Source of the DNA: Planococcus citri | Taxonomy: Eukaryota > Arthropoda > Insecta > Hemiptera > Pseudococcidae | DNA length: 64,000 nucleotides | Direction: 5' to 3' | Assembly (NCBI RefSeq): GCF_950023065.1 | Contig: NC_088677.1 | Span: 70,023,469-70,087,468 of the forward strand | Shown: positions 10,866 through 20,880 of the stretch, in pieces | Layout of the letters: the number at the start of each line of letters is the position of its first letter | Position numbering within the stretch: the stretch's first letter is position 1 | Notes under the pieces: model-generated | Database searches by the model: none | Told to the model about the DNA's origin: nothing | What the model saw: the letters and a program-made list of their open reading frames with translations, nothing else | Made by a program: the position numbers and the translations under genes

Positions 10866-13800
10866 ATGTTATTTCTCAGCCTCATATCACTGATAACCTT
10901 GTCAGCTGCCTGCAGAGCTACTTCAGAATACCTCGAAGAGACCTCACAATGCATCAAAAACTCGTCAACTTTTCAATACAACGCAACAATGTCCTTCGAA
11001 GGATGCAAAACATTCAGAATATTACTCGATAAAAACGACATCTTCGTCGACAAGACCCTTCTACTGAAAGAAATCTTCAAAGAACACACCTACTTGACTA
11101 TTTTCTACCTACCGCACAAGTTTTCCAAATCAATCAACCTCGAGATGATTCGTATGTTTGCGGAAATTCAGCTCGATTCCAACTTTTCGATTCTCCCTCC
11201 TAAGGACACCTTCGCTTATAACTTTTTTACCTTTGGGAAAATCCTTCAGGAAAACGAAAATAGCACTGAGCAAGTGCAATTATTCGAGCGTCCTTTGATA
11301 TCTCGCCATATGGATTTGATCGATCAACACGCCGCTCAGTACCCGGCGATCTACTTCGACCTGAGCAATTTGTGGGGAATCCAGTACAAATTGAGTTGGA
11401 GCTGCTTCAGAGATCGTGTAGGGCACGAATTCAGAAGATATTCATTTTTGAGATCGATAATGTCAACCGACGAATGTTCACGATATAACCAACTCTTCGA
11501 TTACTTTAATCACACTGAATTGGAATGGAATACCGAACTCGACCCAGCCATTGATTTACCCGATTCGATGATATTTTTAGCACAGATGGTGATCAAGTTC
11601 TTTGAAAAGAAACCTATTCTATTCGTCGACGAGTACGATTATATGTTGAGCCAATTTATACACAAATCCTACATCAACGACGAAGAATCCGAACAAGCGA
11701 TGAAATTTTTCACCAATTTTATCGCCACAGTTTTCAGCAGAGACGATATCTGGCATAGAATCATCCTTACAGGAACTTTGAGCATGCATAAAAACCTAAT
11801 GAGCTCTCTACCTGGCTCAAAGGCCATCTATCATGCTTTCAATAATGATCTTTCACACTTCTTCGGGTTTACTGAAAAAGATATCCGAGCCCAAGCTAAA
11901 CATTTCAACATACCCGAAAATAAACTAAACCAAATGCGAGAATACTACAAAGGGTATCAGATGGGTCAGCATAGTCCTATTTATAATCCTTGGTCAGTAA
12001 TGAAATTCTTCAAAAGCAAACAGCTAACAAACCATTGGGAAAATGAAATCAAGAGCAAGTGGTTTATGAATCAAATATGGGGTATTGACGAGCTGGGAGA
12101 ACAATGGTTGGATTTTCTAAGTGATCGAGCTGAATTCCCACCTCGTCCGTTTGAGGAATTCGCCGAACCTGATTTATGGACTCTGAGGAACACGCTTGGA
12201 TTTTGCATAGGTAAGGATCCATCTGCACTGAGCAACTTAGGATTCAAAGAAATATCCCAAACTTTAATGTATCAAGTTGACATGGGGTATTTGACTTGGT
12301 CCAATTACCCATCTTACGATCACGAGACCATGTTCAATCTGAGAATAGCCAATTACGAAATTAAAAATGCTACTTATGATAAAGTGAGGAAAACTTACCA
12401 AGGGTATCTGAGTATTAATATTACAAAAGCTGACAATGCGACCGCCAAATTAAACGCTTATTTATTCAGTCGGCAACGCGAGCAGTTTCTCGATACTCTA
12501 GTTGGATCATTCCGAGTTTTATTCGACAAACCCAAAGAATTACTCGAGGACAATTCCAATTCATCAAAATGTGAACATAACGAAACCAATCAATTTGAGG
12601 GAAATGCCACTGCAATTGGTGAAAATCATTCTGCAGTTGAAAATGAGTCCGCATCCAAACCAAACCAGATCAACGAGGGCAATTCCAATTCATCAAAACA
12701 GAAACATAACAATACCGATAAATTTGAGGGAGATTCCACTGAAAGTAATGAAATTCTTTTTTTCAAAAAAGAAACTGCATCCAAACTAAACCATACCAAA
12801 CACATAATTGATTACATCGGATTAAGATTAAAATATCATCACGGTTATCAATTAGATCATAAAATCAACAATGGTTTCATTATTTGCAAACAGAACGTAT
12901 CTTCTATGGTTGTATTCAACAATAATCAATCCGTCGACAACACAGATGTCTTGAATCAAATTGAAAATTATACACATCCATGGACAGAACTTGGTTCTGA
13001 AGCGAGTGCTACTTCAGTAACATACATAGTGATTGGTGTGGCAAATGAGACTGAAATTTGTATTCGACGTTATGGAGAAGAACCTCCAATTGAAATTACC
13101 ACTCGCGCGCCCGTGGAAATGACTACAAAGAAAACTAAACCAACAAAGCCTCGGCCAACCAAAGCAGCCTCAAAATCACCACAGACTAAAAAGATGAAAT
13201 CAGGATCTAAATTCAACCCTAATGTTACCAAATCACTGAACGATAAGTTCAGAAATCAGACAAGAGTGACAAATTCCAAGATTGTAATGACAAAGCACAC
13301 TCGCAATGCCAAGCTCCAGGGTAATTCTACCTTTGCCACTCAGCATTCCTCATGTACAATACCCAATTTTGATGGATCCACATCAGTTTCTCAACTCAAT
13401 CCTGATGTTGCCAAATCTGCAACTGAATCATCCACAAGTAAAGCAACTGATAACACTGTGAAGATAGAAGCTATAGAAACTCAAATATCTGATCATAAGA
13501 CTGAATCAACAAAACAAAGTTCTAGAACAAATCTCAATACAACCAACCCAACAACAAAAAGCACAGAAGGCACTATCAGAAATGATGATGCCACAAAAAG
13601 CATGACAATTATTGAGACACAAAACCACACAACTGATCCCAACAAAATCCAACAACAAAATGATACCAATAAGACAATTATTCCGACAGATGCCATCAAC
13701 ATAAACCGGGTTCATCAGACCCTACCCACAGAGCCTATTTCAACCGAATCAAAATCCACCTTAGGAGTAACCAAATCCTCAAATGAAACAACTGTCACGC

Positions 13801-14993
13801 AAACTTTGAGCTCTGTCACAGAAGGTATTGAAATTTACACAAATTTTCCTACATCTCAATTCATCTCAGATAAATTCAGTACAACTGTTTTCACAGAAAG
13901 CAGCTTGAGAGAAATAACCAGAATTACACGTTCTGTACCAGTTGAACAATCATCATCTGTAGCAATCGCCACCACAGAGTCACAATCAGTTTCAAATTCT
14001 ACCTCAGAACAGACCACATCTTCAAAAGGACCAATCACAAATAAGATCAATGTGACCAAGTCTGAAACTACTACTTCACCACATACTAATTTCACAACAG
14101 TAACCACAATTATACCGGATCTGCCACAATCATCTCCATCATCTTCTTTGTCAACAGACTCAGCGTCAAAATCAGACTCAAAATCAAACCCTGAAGTCAC
14201 AAAATTGTCAAATGAATCTGTTACAAATGAAATTCTATCTGTAGCAATTACCATGGTGTCACAATCGGGTTCAAATTCTACCTCAGGACAGACCTCATCT
14301 CTAAGTGGATCAATCACAAATAAGATCAGTGTGACTAATTCTAAAGCTACTTCTTCACCAATAACCACAATTACACCAGATCAGCCTCCATCATCATCCC
14401 CTTTGTCAAGTTCAACAGATGAGACATCAACATCAGATTCTAAATCCAACCTGGAAGTAACACAATCGTCAAACAAATCAGTTACAAATGAAATAAAAGT
14501 CACAGATATTAACAAAACTCCGCTTCAAACTAACAATTTGACAACAATAATCAATATTACACCAGATCCGAAATTATCCACCACATCATTCGCTGCCACA
14601 GTATCAAAATCTAACCCTCAATTCACCAAATCAGCAAATCAATCGTTCACAAAAAGACAAAAGGTCAAAAACTTTAATGCAACAACGTTTGTCAACAAGA
14701 ACTGGACAAAAATTACTAAACCGAAAAGACCTCAGGGATCCTTCTCCACAATATCGATGAACCGGACATCACAACCAGGCTCAAAAATTGGTTCTAATTT
14801 CACCAGACCTTCAGGCAAACCATTCTTTAATAAGACAAGAGTTATCACTACACTTCGTACAACAGAAAGTTTGCCTACAACGACAATAGAATACTGGACC
14901 CGAAGTCGAAGGACATATACCAAAGGTACACCCAAATCTACTACTATTTCACGAATCAAGTTTTTGAGAATGCTATTCAACTATCGAGGTTGA
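10866..14993 (+). CDS. secreted AAA-ATPase-like/DUF1703-type protein with ~600-residue mucin-like tail
   Basis: The first ATG after a probable splice acceptor at 10846 opens a signal peptide (MLFLSLISLITLSAAC). The uninterrupted frame is 1,375 codons. Residues 1-740 repeat the family plan: a decayed P-loop LPHKFSKSI (82-90), Walker B FVDEYD (253-258), ILTGTLS, FFGFTEKDI, YYKGYQM, YNPWS (about 376), and a nuclease-like domain whose motif strand reads VVFNNN in place of E-x-K. Two ~43-residue Asn/Ser/Glu-rich repeats (12,546-12,800) interrupt the region just before the nuclease-like domain. From about residue 741 to the end the sequence is almost wholly Ser/Thr/Asn/Lys/Pro, with many N-x-[ST] sequons and a ~94-residue duplication (13,956-14,505). 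Such a tail would be heavily glycosylated if secreted. It is closest to the gene at 4,323, which has only a short version of the tail. Role unknown. Confidence 0.88.
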   Translation: MLFLSLISLITLSAACRATSEYLEETSQCIKNSSTFQYNATMSFEGCKTFRILLDKNDIFVDKTLLLKEIFKEHTYLTIFYLPHKFSKSINLEMIRMFAEIQLDSNFSILPPKDTFAYNFFTFGKILQENENSTEQVQLFERPLISRHMDLIDQHAAQYPAIYFDLSNLWGIQYKLSWSCFRDRVGHEFRRYSFLRSIMSTDECSRYNQLFDYFNHTELEWNTELDPAIDLPDSMIFLAQMVIKFFEKKPILFVDEYDYMLSQFIHKSYINDEESEQAMKFFTNFIATVFSRDDIWHRIILTGTLSMHKNLMSSLPGSKAIYHAFNNDLSHFFGFTEKDIRAQAKHFNIPENKLNQMREYYKGYQMGQHSPIYNPWSVMKFFKSKQLTNHWENEIKSKWFMNQIWGIDELGEQWLDFLSDRAEFPPRPFEEFAEPDLWTLRNTLGFCIGKDPSALSNLGFKEISQTLMYQVDMGYLTWSNYPSYDHETMFNLRIANYEIKNATYDKVRKTYQGYLSINITKADNATAKLNAYLFSRQREQFLDTLVGSFRVLFDKPKELLEDNSNSSKCEHNETNQFEGNATAIGENHSAVENESASKPNQINEGNSNSSKQKHNNTDKFEGDSTESNEILFFKKETASKLNHTKHIIDYIGLRLKYHHGYQLDHKINNGFIICKQNVSSMVVFNNNQSVDNTDVLNQIENYTHPWTELGSEASATSVTYIVIGVANETEICIRRYGEEPPIEITTRAPVEMTTKKTKPTKPRPTKAASKSPQTKKMKSGSKFNPNVTKSLNDKFRNQTRVTNSKIVMTKHTRNAKLQGNSTFATQHSSCTIPNFDGSTSVSQLNPDVAKSATESSTSKATDNTVKIEAIETQISDHKTESTKQSSRTNLNTTNPTTKSTEGTIRNDDATKSMTIIETQNHTTDPNKIQQQNDTNKTIIPTDAININRVHQTLPTEPISTESKSTLGVTKSSNETTVTQTLSSVTEGIEIYTNFPTSQFISDKFSTTVFTESSLREITRITRSVPVEQSSSVAIATTESQSVSNSTSEQTTSSKGPITNKINVTKSETTTSPHTNFTTVTTIIPDLPQSSPSSSLSTDSASKSDSKSNPEVTKLSNESVTNEILSVAITMVSQSGSNSTSGQTSSLSGSITNKISVTNSKATSSPITTITPDQPPSSSPLSSSTDETSTSDSKSNLEVTQSSNKSVTNEIKVTDINKTPLQTNNLTTIINITPDPKLSTTSFAATVSKSNPQFTKSANQSFTKRQKVKNFNATTFVNKNWTKITKPKRPQGSFSTISMNRTSQPGSKIGSNFTRPSGKPFFNKTRVITTLRTTESLPTTTIEYWTRSRRTYTKGTPKSTTISRIKFLRMLFNYRG
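12546..12800 (+). repeat. in-frame 129-bp tandem duplication inside the coding region
   Basis: The segment beginning GACAATTCCAATTCATC recurs after 129 bases (43 codons) as GGCAATTCCAATTCATC. The two translated units share the words NSNSSK, a K/N-H-N pattern, F-E-G and the SASK/TASK-x-N ending. The paralogue at 4,323 lacks this insert. Confidence 0.65.
13956..14505 (+). repeat. in-frame 282-bp tandem duplication in the mucin-like tail
   Basis: TCTGTAGCAAT at 13,956 recurs at 14,238, a spacing of 282 bases (94 codons). Both units run through S-x-SNSTS, TNKI-x-VT, a P-rich stretch, SDSKSN, EVT and SVTNEI in the same order, so the tail grew by in-frame duplication. Confidence 0.7.
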
Positions 14994-16149
14994 AAGTTGA
15001 TGATATCAGACTACACTAAGATTACTTGTGAGTTTTGTAATTCGCCGCTGAAATTGAAATAGACTGATAAGGAAATTTTGAAATGGTCTTGCAAGAGTAC
15101 ATTAATGTGGCAAGAGATCTTTAATGATCCATTGACTGATTATTTTTCTAAAAATGTTGGATCGGGTAAGTAATAAGTATTTCGATGGAGTTGAACTAGT
15201 GGGAAAATTCAGGGGTTCTTGAATGATAGGATAAGTGATTTGTGATTAAGTATAAGTACCAATGTATTTTACACACTTGTAGTCTTGTACCTTAATATTA
15301 TTAACAATGATATCTGACACTGACTTTTGAACTTCTTCTTCCAACGCTTCATAATCATATGTAGCACAAGCGTCAAGCACTAGCACAAAGTGACTAATTG
15401 CTCAACTTTTGTTCTGGTAAACCAAAATAGGTTTCTTCAAAAAAATTTATCAGAAAATCTAGCAGCACAATATCAAAAAAATTCTTGCCTAAAAAAATCC
15501 ATAATGGCAGAGGCAGAAATCACTGCAAGGTAAAAGTTCATTAGACTTTGTATGGCATAAAAAGTAACTTAATGGATAAAATGAGGTTCAAGTTGGGGAA
15601 TGCGGTTCATTCGGAATTATGTATTTAGATTAGATCTTAGAATTGGAGAGAGTCAAATTTGAAAATCGCAGTATAATTAAAGACCCATGGATAAAATGAT
15701 GAAAATTGTGTAATCCTGAACTGAAAACTGAATTCCACCATTTCCGTGAATTCTGGAGGACCCAGTTTGATTTTTGATTTCTCCAGAAGGCGAGGAAATT
15801 AATTTTGGTAGTTGAAAATTGAGCTGTGACTCATTTTTGACCTGCTCAAAGAGTTCATTGACATTTTGAGTGTGTTTTTTTCAACCAAAAGAGGAAAAAT
15901 GCTGATTTATGGTGAAAACAAAATAAAACAACTAAAAAAATCTGACTCATATTCTTTTTTGTGAGCTTTTTGAAATTGTCTTGTACAGAGCAAGCCTCCC
16001 GAATCCAAATTTCCATAAGAACAGAAAGATTCTGATTTTTTGAATTTTTTTCCTAGGTACATAAAATATACTGACAAAAAACACACACTAGAAATATCCA
16101 CCTGAAAATCGGTTCAAATATAGTACATAAACTCATAGAACAGGTCGAG
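14994..16149. other. intergenic AT-rich DNA
   Basis: No supported gene, and no canonical AATAAA within the first 300 bases after the preceding stop. Short frames only. Confidence 0.4.
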
Positions 16150-16430
16150 AATTAGCCACAATTCGATTTTGAGCTACCCAAATTGATCTCCACACCTTCT
16201 GGAGAAATTCTCAATTATTGGAGAAATCTAAAAAGGAAGTGAAATCGCCAGAAGAATAGGAAATGATGAGGTTCGGTTCAGGGGAATTGATATTATTTTC
16301 AGGAATAATTTTCATCATCTTTACTACATAAGAATATTTTTTTACAAAGTATACCTACCTAGGAACACCAAAAATTGACCATCTTGAATTTTAAAAAATT
16401 CGCCAAAATTTGAAAAATCAATCTGCACAA
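16150..16430. repeat. dispersed repeat, copy 1 (second copy near 43,980)
   Basis: A block containing CTTCTGGAGAAATT, then an AATAATTTTCATCAT stretch, a T-run and AAAAATTGACCATCTTGAATTT, has the same order of words as 43,980-44,240. Both are non-coding. Confidence 0.4.
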
Positions 16431-17078
16431 TTGAAATTTTAACTTGATCTTCCAAAAACCACAGTCTTCCATAATACCTCGAGAGATTTCCTTGTTGGTC
16501 AATTTTTTTAAAACATCATCTATATTGAAATTTGTTGTGCAAAGTTGTGCCTTTTTTGAAAGCTCAATGTTCAAAAGTTTGTCAAATTGCGGAGCTTAAA
16601 GCTGAAAATTTGAAAAAAATCACTTATTTGTTAGTATGAATTTTCATGATATTTATGAACATCTGGGGTTCAAAAATTTTGCTCAAAATGCTCTAAAAAA
16701 TTTCAAATATTATGTAACATATCTTTTCATACGTTTTAAGAGCGATGAGTACGAATATTGACTCATTTTTTCGATAAGACTCCTTCAACGACCCTATTGG
16801 TCAAAATTGGAACACGATTTGTTTAGTTTACAGGTACCTAATTTTGATGACTAATGATGACGTTAACTGCTAAAAAAAAACCACTTAGGGCCCACTTGGT
16901 GTAATGATGGGGGGGGGGGCTCAATAATGGCGATTTTTGCTCTATTCTAACATAGGAGATTTACAAAATGAATTGAGCAAAATCGTAGGACCTAAACCCA
17001 AAGCGCAATGTGACGTACTGGGTTGAAAAAAAAAACAATGTTTGGCTCTAATTCACTGGGTAGAATTTGAATAAGGTA
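16431..17078. other. intergenic AT-rich DNA with poly(G) tract
   Basis: Contains an eleven-G run (16909-16919). No gene seen. This is the 3' flank of the minus-strand gene to the right. Confidence 0.4.
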
Positions 17079-17084
17079 TTTATT
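17079..17084 (-). terminator. poly(A) signal of the minus-strand cluster gene
   Basis: TTTATT on + is AATAAA on -, about 150 bases past the stop codon at 17231-17233. Confidence 0.5.
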
Positions 17085-17230
17085 GTTAAAGTGTTGACAA
17101 ATGTAGCTTTGATAATACTGATAATAACATTAAAAAAATAAAATTAAAAAAATCTCGATGACAAATCCACCAACACAGGAAATTGTCCATCCGACCAAAA
17201 TGTTCTAAAAAACTCCCTAAAAATATAGGT

Positions 17231-19327
17231 TCATTCTTCCCATTCATATTCTTCTTCAGGAGGAGCATAAGGCCGATACTTGTCCCACGATCTCGTATTA
17301 TACAGCGATTCGTTAACTCGATGAACTCTGGCATAAATATTGACCTTTCTTTTGACCGTAATACCAATACCGATAACTTTAACCGTTTCTATCCCCGGTA
17401 TCGTATCAAACTCAGTTTTGAAATGCTTAAACTCCTGCCACGTTGCTTTACCAGATGGGAAATTCAGTCGGACTTTAAGAATAAACCCTCGATTACCTTT
17501 ATACATCATGTAAGTAGGTTCCGAATCGAGGAACGATATATTGCCTCGGAATCCTTCGGAGAAAATCATCTCAAAACCGCAATAGGTGAAGAATGAATTG
17601 ACAAAGTCTGTATTCACTATCGCTAATTTTTTCGGATCAGGTTGGGCGAATTGGTTTTTGTAGATTTTATACATGAAGCAAATCGAGGTAAACTCGAATT
17701 CGAAACCTTTGGCGTAAATATCGTCGTTTTGGATGAACGTGGTTAAATGATAAATCATGGATTTCATTCCCATAGGCGATATCCTTTCGACCATCTGGTA
17801 TACCCATTTCAACCGCATGATAAGTTCGTCGGTAGCTTCCCAATTCGGTACTCGGATTACAGTTTGGTTTATACCAGTTTTCGAGTCAAATCTGTGCATC
17901 GCATAGGTGAAAAATCCGGCAGCGCACAGCCTCACGATTACTCCATCGATTGTATCATTGTTGACTTTGGGAGACTGACTGTTGAGCATTTGGTACAAGG
18001 CGTCTCTCGGCTCGACTACGTGTACTTTTTCCAGCCTGAGATTAGGCATACGGAGGACGGTATCGTATTCTAAGATAGCTCTTTCAACGATTACACGAGG
18101 AGACACGATTCTTAGAGAATTCAGCGCGAATCTGGCATCTTGGAAAGAGTTCCAGTAATTGATCATTTTGTGATTCTCGAATAAAAAGCTAATCACAGAC
18201 CAGGGATTGTAAAGCGGCAGAGGATTAGAGCTCGTAACGTAGCCACCATATCGGATCCTGAATTCGGGCAGGATTTCGCTGGAAACATTGGCCAACGCGA
18301 ATAATCGTTCCAGTTCCACTTGCGAGATACCAAAAAACTCGGACCAAGGGTTATTGAAGAAATCATACCGTAGCAGATCCATCGAAGGAAATAGACGATC
18401 GACGCACAGATCCAAAGCTCCAAACAGTACAGCTTTTTCTAAAGCTTCGTTATCGTTGAAAGCCGAAGCAAAGACTTCGGAATACAGCCTAATAACACTA
18501 TCCTCGTTTATCCTCAAGAACTCTGGGTCCAGCAGCATCTTCATAATAGATCCTTCGTAGTTATCGATCAATATGTACACTTTTCTTTCATAATACCGAT
18601 ACAGTAGCTGGCTCAAAAGCCTCAGACTGTCTTGTATCGGTTCCATTTCATCCTCGAGTCCGAAAATAATCCTGTGAAACGCTTCCAAGTCTTCTTCGAT
18701 AATTTCTCGATCCTCGGACTCGACCTGCGGATCGTCTAACAGACGACGAAGCAAAAACGCCAGGTACGAATGCTGCTTGTACACTTCTCTCATCATGGCA
18801 TTAAAAGATCGAAACATGTCCACGTATCCGGTACCCGTGACCACCTCTAAATTCAGAAATATAACCGGTGAATTACCTTGATGCTTTTCAAAGAGTCTGG
18901 TTTGCGATATCATCATTGGTTTTGTAAGGTACCCTAGAGTGAGCCCTTGTAAAGTGATATGACCATATTTGAACATGCGATAGCCCCTAGTTTCGTTTTT
19001 AGGCCCCATTATGCGACCTATGTGATTGATGGGTAATTCGAAAAAAGTCTTGAGCATGTCTAAAGTGGTACTCTTACCCCAGTTGGTGGGTTGGCTCAGT
19101 AAAATCACTTTGTTCTTACATTGGATTATTTCTTTGATGAACAGACTTCTGTCGACGAACATATCGTTGTCTTCGAGCAGACTTTGAAACGTGTTTGACG
19201 TCGTGCTGATTTTATATTTGCCAGTGACACCTTCTTTGATACAGATTGATTTTCTTTGAACTGCTTCGGATACCGGAAGAAGTGTTGTTGGCCATGATAA
19301 CCATACGAGCAGTATAGTGCGTAGCAT
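17231..19327 (-). CDS. secreted AAA-ATPase-like/DUF1703-type protein (only minus-strand member)
   Basis: The ATG at 19327-19325 opens a 698-residue intronless frame with an N-terminal hydrophobic segment (MLRTILLVWLSW...). The P-loop QPTNWGKST (79-87) keeps the canonical GKS/T. Walker B reads YILIDNYE (251-258), so the family's DEYD has become DNYE. YNPWS is retained. The nuclease-motif strand reads FILKVRL, without the acidic residue of E-x-K. The last residues are acidic and aromatic (EEEYEWEE). It shares WGKST with the gene at 23,159 and appears closer to it than to the 4,323/10,866 pair. The inverted orientation implies a local rearrangement of the array. Whether it still binds nucleotide cannot be told from sequence alone. 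Confidence 0.87.
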   Translation of the reverse strand: MLRTILLVWLSWPTTLLPVSEAVQRKSICIKEGVTGKYKISTTSNTFQSLLEDNDMFVDRSLFIKEIIQCKNKVILLSQPTNWGKSTTLDMLKTFFELPINHIGRIMGPKNETRGYRMFKYGHITLQGLTLGYLTKPMMISQTRLFEKHQGNSPVIFLNLEVVTGTGYVDMFRSFNAMMREVYKQHSYLAFLLRRLLDDPQVESEDREIIEEDLEAFHRIIFGLEDEMEPIQDSLRLLSQLLYRYYERKVYILIDNYEGSIMKMLLDPEFLRINEDSVIRLYSEVFASAFNDNEALEKAVLFGALDLCVDRLFPSMDLLRYDFFNNPWSEFFGISQVELERLFALANVSSEILPEFRIRYGGYVTSSNPLPLYNPWSVISFLFENHKMINYWNSFQDARFALNSLRIVSPRVIVERAILEYDTVLRMPNLRLEKVHVVEPRDALYQMLNSQSPKVNNDTIDGVIVRLCAAGFFTYAMHRFDSKTGINQTVIRVPNWEATDELIMRLKWVYQMVERISPMGMKSMIYHLTTFIQNDDIYAKGFEFEFTSICFMYKIYKNQFAQPDPKKLAIVNTDFVNSFFTYCGFEMIFSEGFRGNISFLDSEPTYMMYKGNRGFILKVRLNFPSGKATWQEFKHFKTEFDTIPGIETVKVIGIGITVKRKVNIYARVHRVNESLYNTRSWDKYRPYAPPEEEYEWEE

Positions 19328-19903
19328 TGCAAGCTACTCGAGTTGAATGATTGTTATGAAACGAACGGAAACATGAGTTACATTTTTACCTGAGGATTAT
19401 GAATTTTAATCGGTGAAATGTCAGAACGTCCAAGACGAGTTGAACAATTTGAAATCGACTAATAGATCTCTTATCTGTAATATGCCGAACTCGCTGAGAT
19501 AAAACGTAGCAGGGGTAATCAATTAGGTAAATTCATTGAAGTAGGTTTATTTTTTTGACTGAAAGAGAGAAACATTGGAGAATGTTATAGTGGTTGAGTT
19601 GAACTGAAAATAAAGAAGAGATTTCTTTAAACCATAAATTTTCAAGTAGGTATTTTGAAGTACCAAAATGGTCCCCACAATCTCCAGTCCACCGGTAAAA
19701 AAGAGTCACTTGGTCTTTTGTAGATATGGGTGTAAAATGTCAGGAAATACCTATTTAGAGGCGTCATTCGGTCGAGGCTCGAAAAAACTCATATCCATAG
19801 CATAGTCTATTCCACATCCACCGAGCCCATGTTCGTAAAAACAGCTAAAACAATTTTCGGTGAAGGAACTATTGTAGAATAATTCGAAACTGACCGGAAA
19901 TTC
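19328..19903. other. intergenic, upstream of the minus-strand gene
   Basis: Contains the 5' flank of the minus-strand gene. No TATA box or leader exon could be fixed with confidence. The last ~60 bases grade into the repeat array that follows. Confidence 0.35.
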
Positions 19904-20880
19904 AACTCAATTTTGGGCTTACTTTCCTTCAAAAGTGTTCCGAAAAAAGTTAGAAGTTTTGATGAAAAATTTTGGTTTTCTGTTTAAATTTTATCCCATT
20001 TTAATAGGTCGTATGGTACCATCGTCAGAACTCTTGATAATAATAACCCAACGGGGGGGGGGGAGGGGAATAAAATTCTTTAGAAATATCTACTCAAAAA
20101 AATTATTGTCGAAATATTTGAATTTCTTGCGAATTTTCAATCCATTAATAGGTCGTAGGACAATATCTTTTTCAAAAATATGAAAAATCATGACCTAATT
20201 TTGGGCTTTAAATTCTTCAAAAGTGACCAAAAAAAGTTGTAGTACACATTTTTGATTTTCTTACCAAGTTCCATAACTTTTGAAATGTTGAAAGAGGTAT
20301 TTATTCTTATTTGACTCATTTTGATGGATTGCATAAAATGTATAACTATTCGGAAACTTATGACACCTTTTTCAAAGCTATCGAATATAATAACTCAATT
20401 TTGGGCTTACTTTCCTTCAAAAGTGTTCCGAAAAAAGTTAGAAGTTTTGATGAAAAATTTTGGTTTTCTGTTTAAATTTTATCCCATTTTAATAGGTCGT
20501 ATGGTACCATCGTCAGAACTCTTGATAATAATAACCCAACGGGGGGGGGGGGAGGGGAATAAAATTCTTTAGAAATATCTACTCAAAAAAATTATTGTCG
20601 AAATATTTGAATTTCTTGCGAATTTTCAATCCATTAATAGGTCGTAGGACAATATCTTTTTCAAAAATATGAAAAATCATGACCTAATTTTGGGCTTTAA
20701 ATTCTTCAAAAGTGACCAAAAAAAGTTGTAGTACACATTTTTGATTTTCTTACCAAGTTCCATAACTTTTGAAATGTTGAAAGAGGTATTTATTCTTATT
20801 TGACTCATTTTGATGGATTGCATAAAATGTATAACTATTCGGAAACTTATGACACCTTTTTCAAAGCTATCGAATATAAT
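19904..20880. repeat. recent tandem duplication, two copies of about 488 bp
   Basis: Copy A (19904-20391) and copy B (20392-20880) agree almost base for base. The main difference I see is the length of a G run (11 against 12) inside AACG(n)AGGGG. A third, diverged unit starts at 20881 with AACCCAATTTTGGGCT. The near identity implies a young event. No coding potential. Confidence 0.9.

Noticed and set aside
13493..14368. Minus-strand frames of 69-170 codons opposite the mucin-like tail
   Set aside because: Antisense of low-complexity Ser/Thr codons; Val/Asp/Phe-rich translations without any motif.
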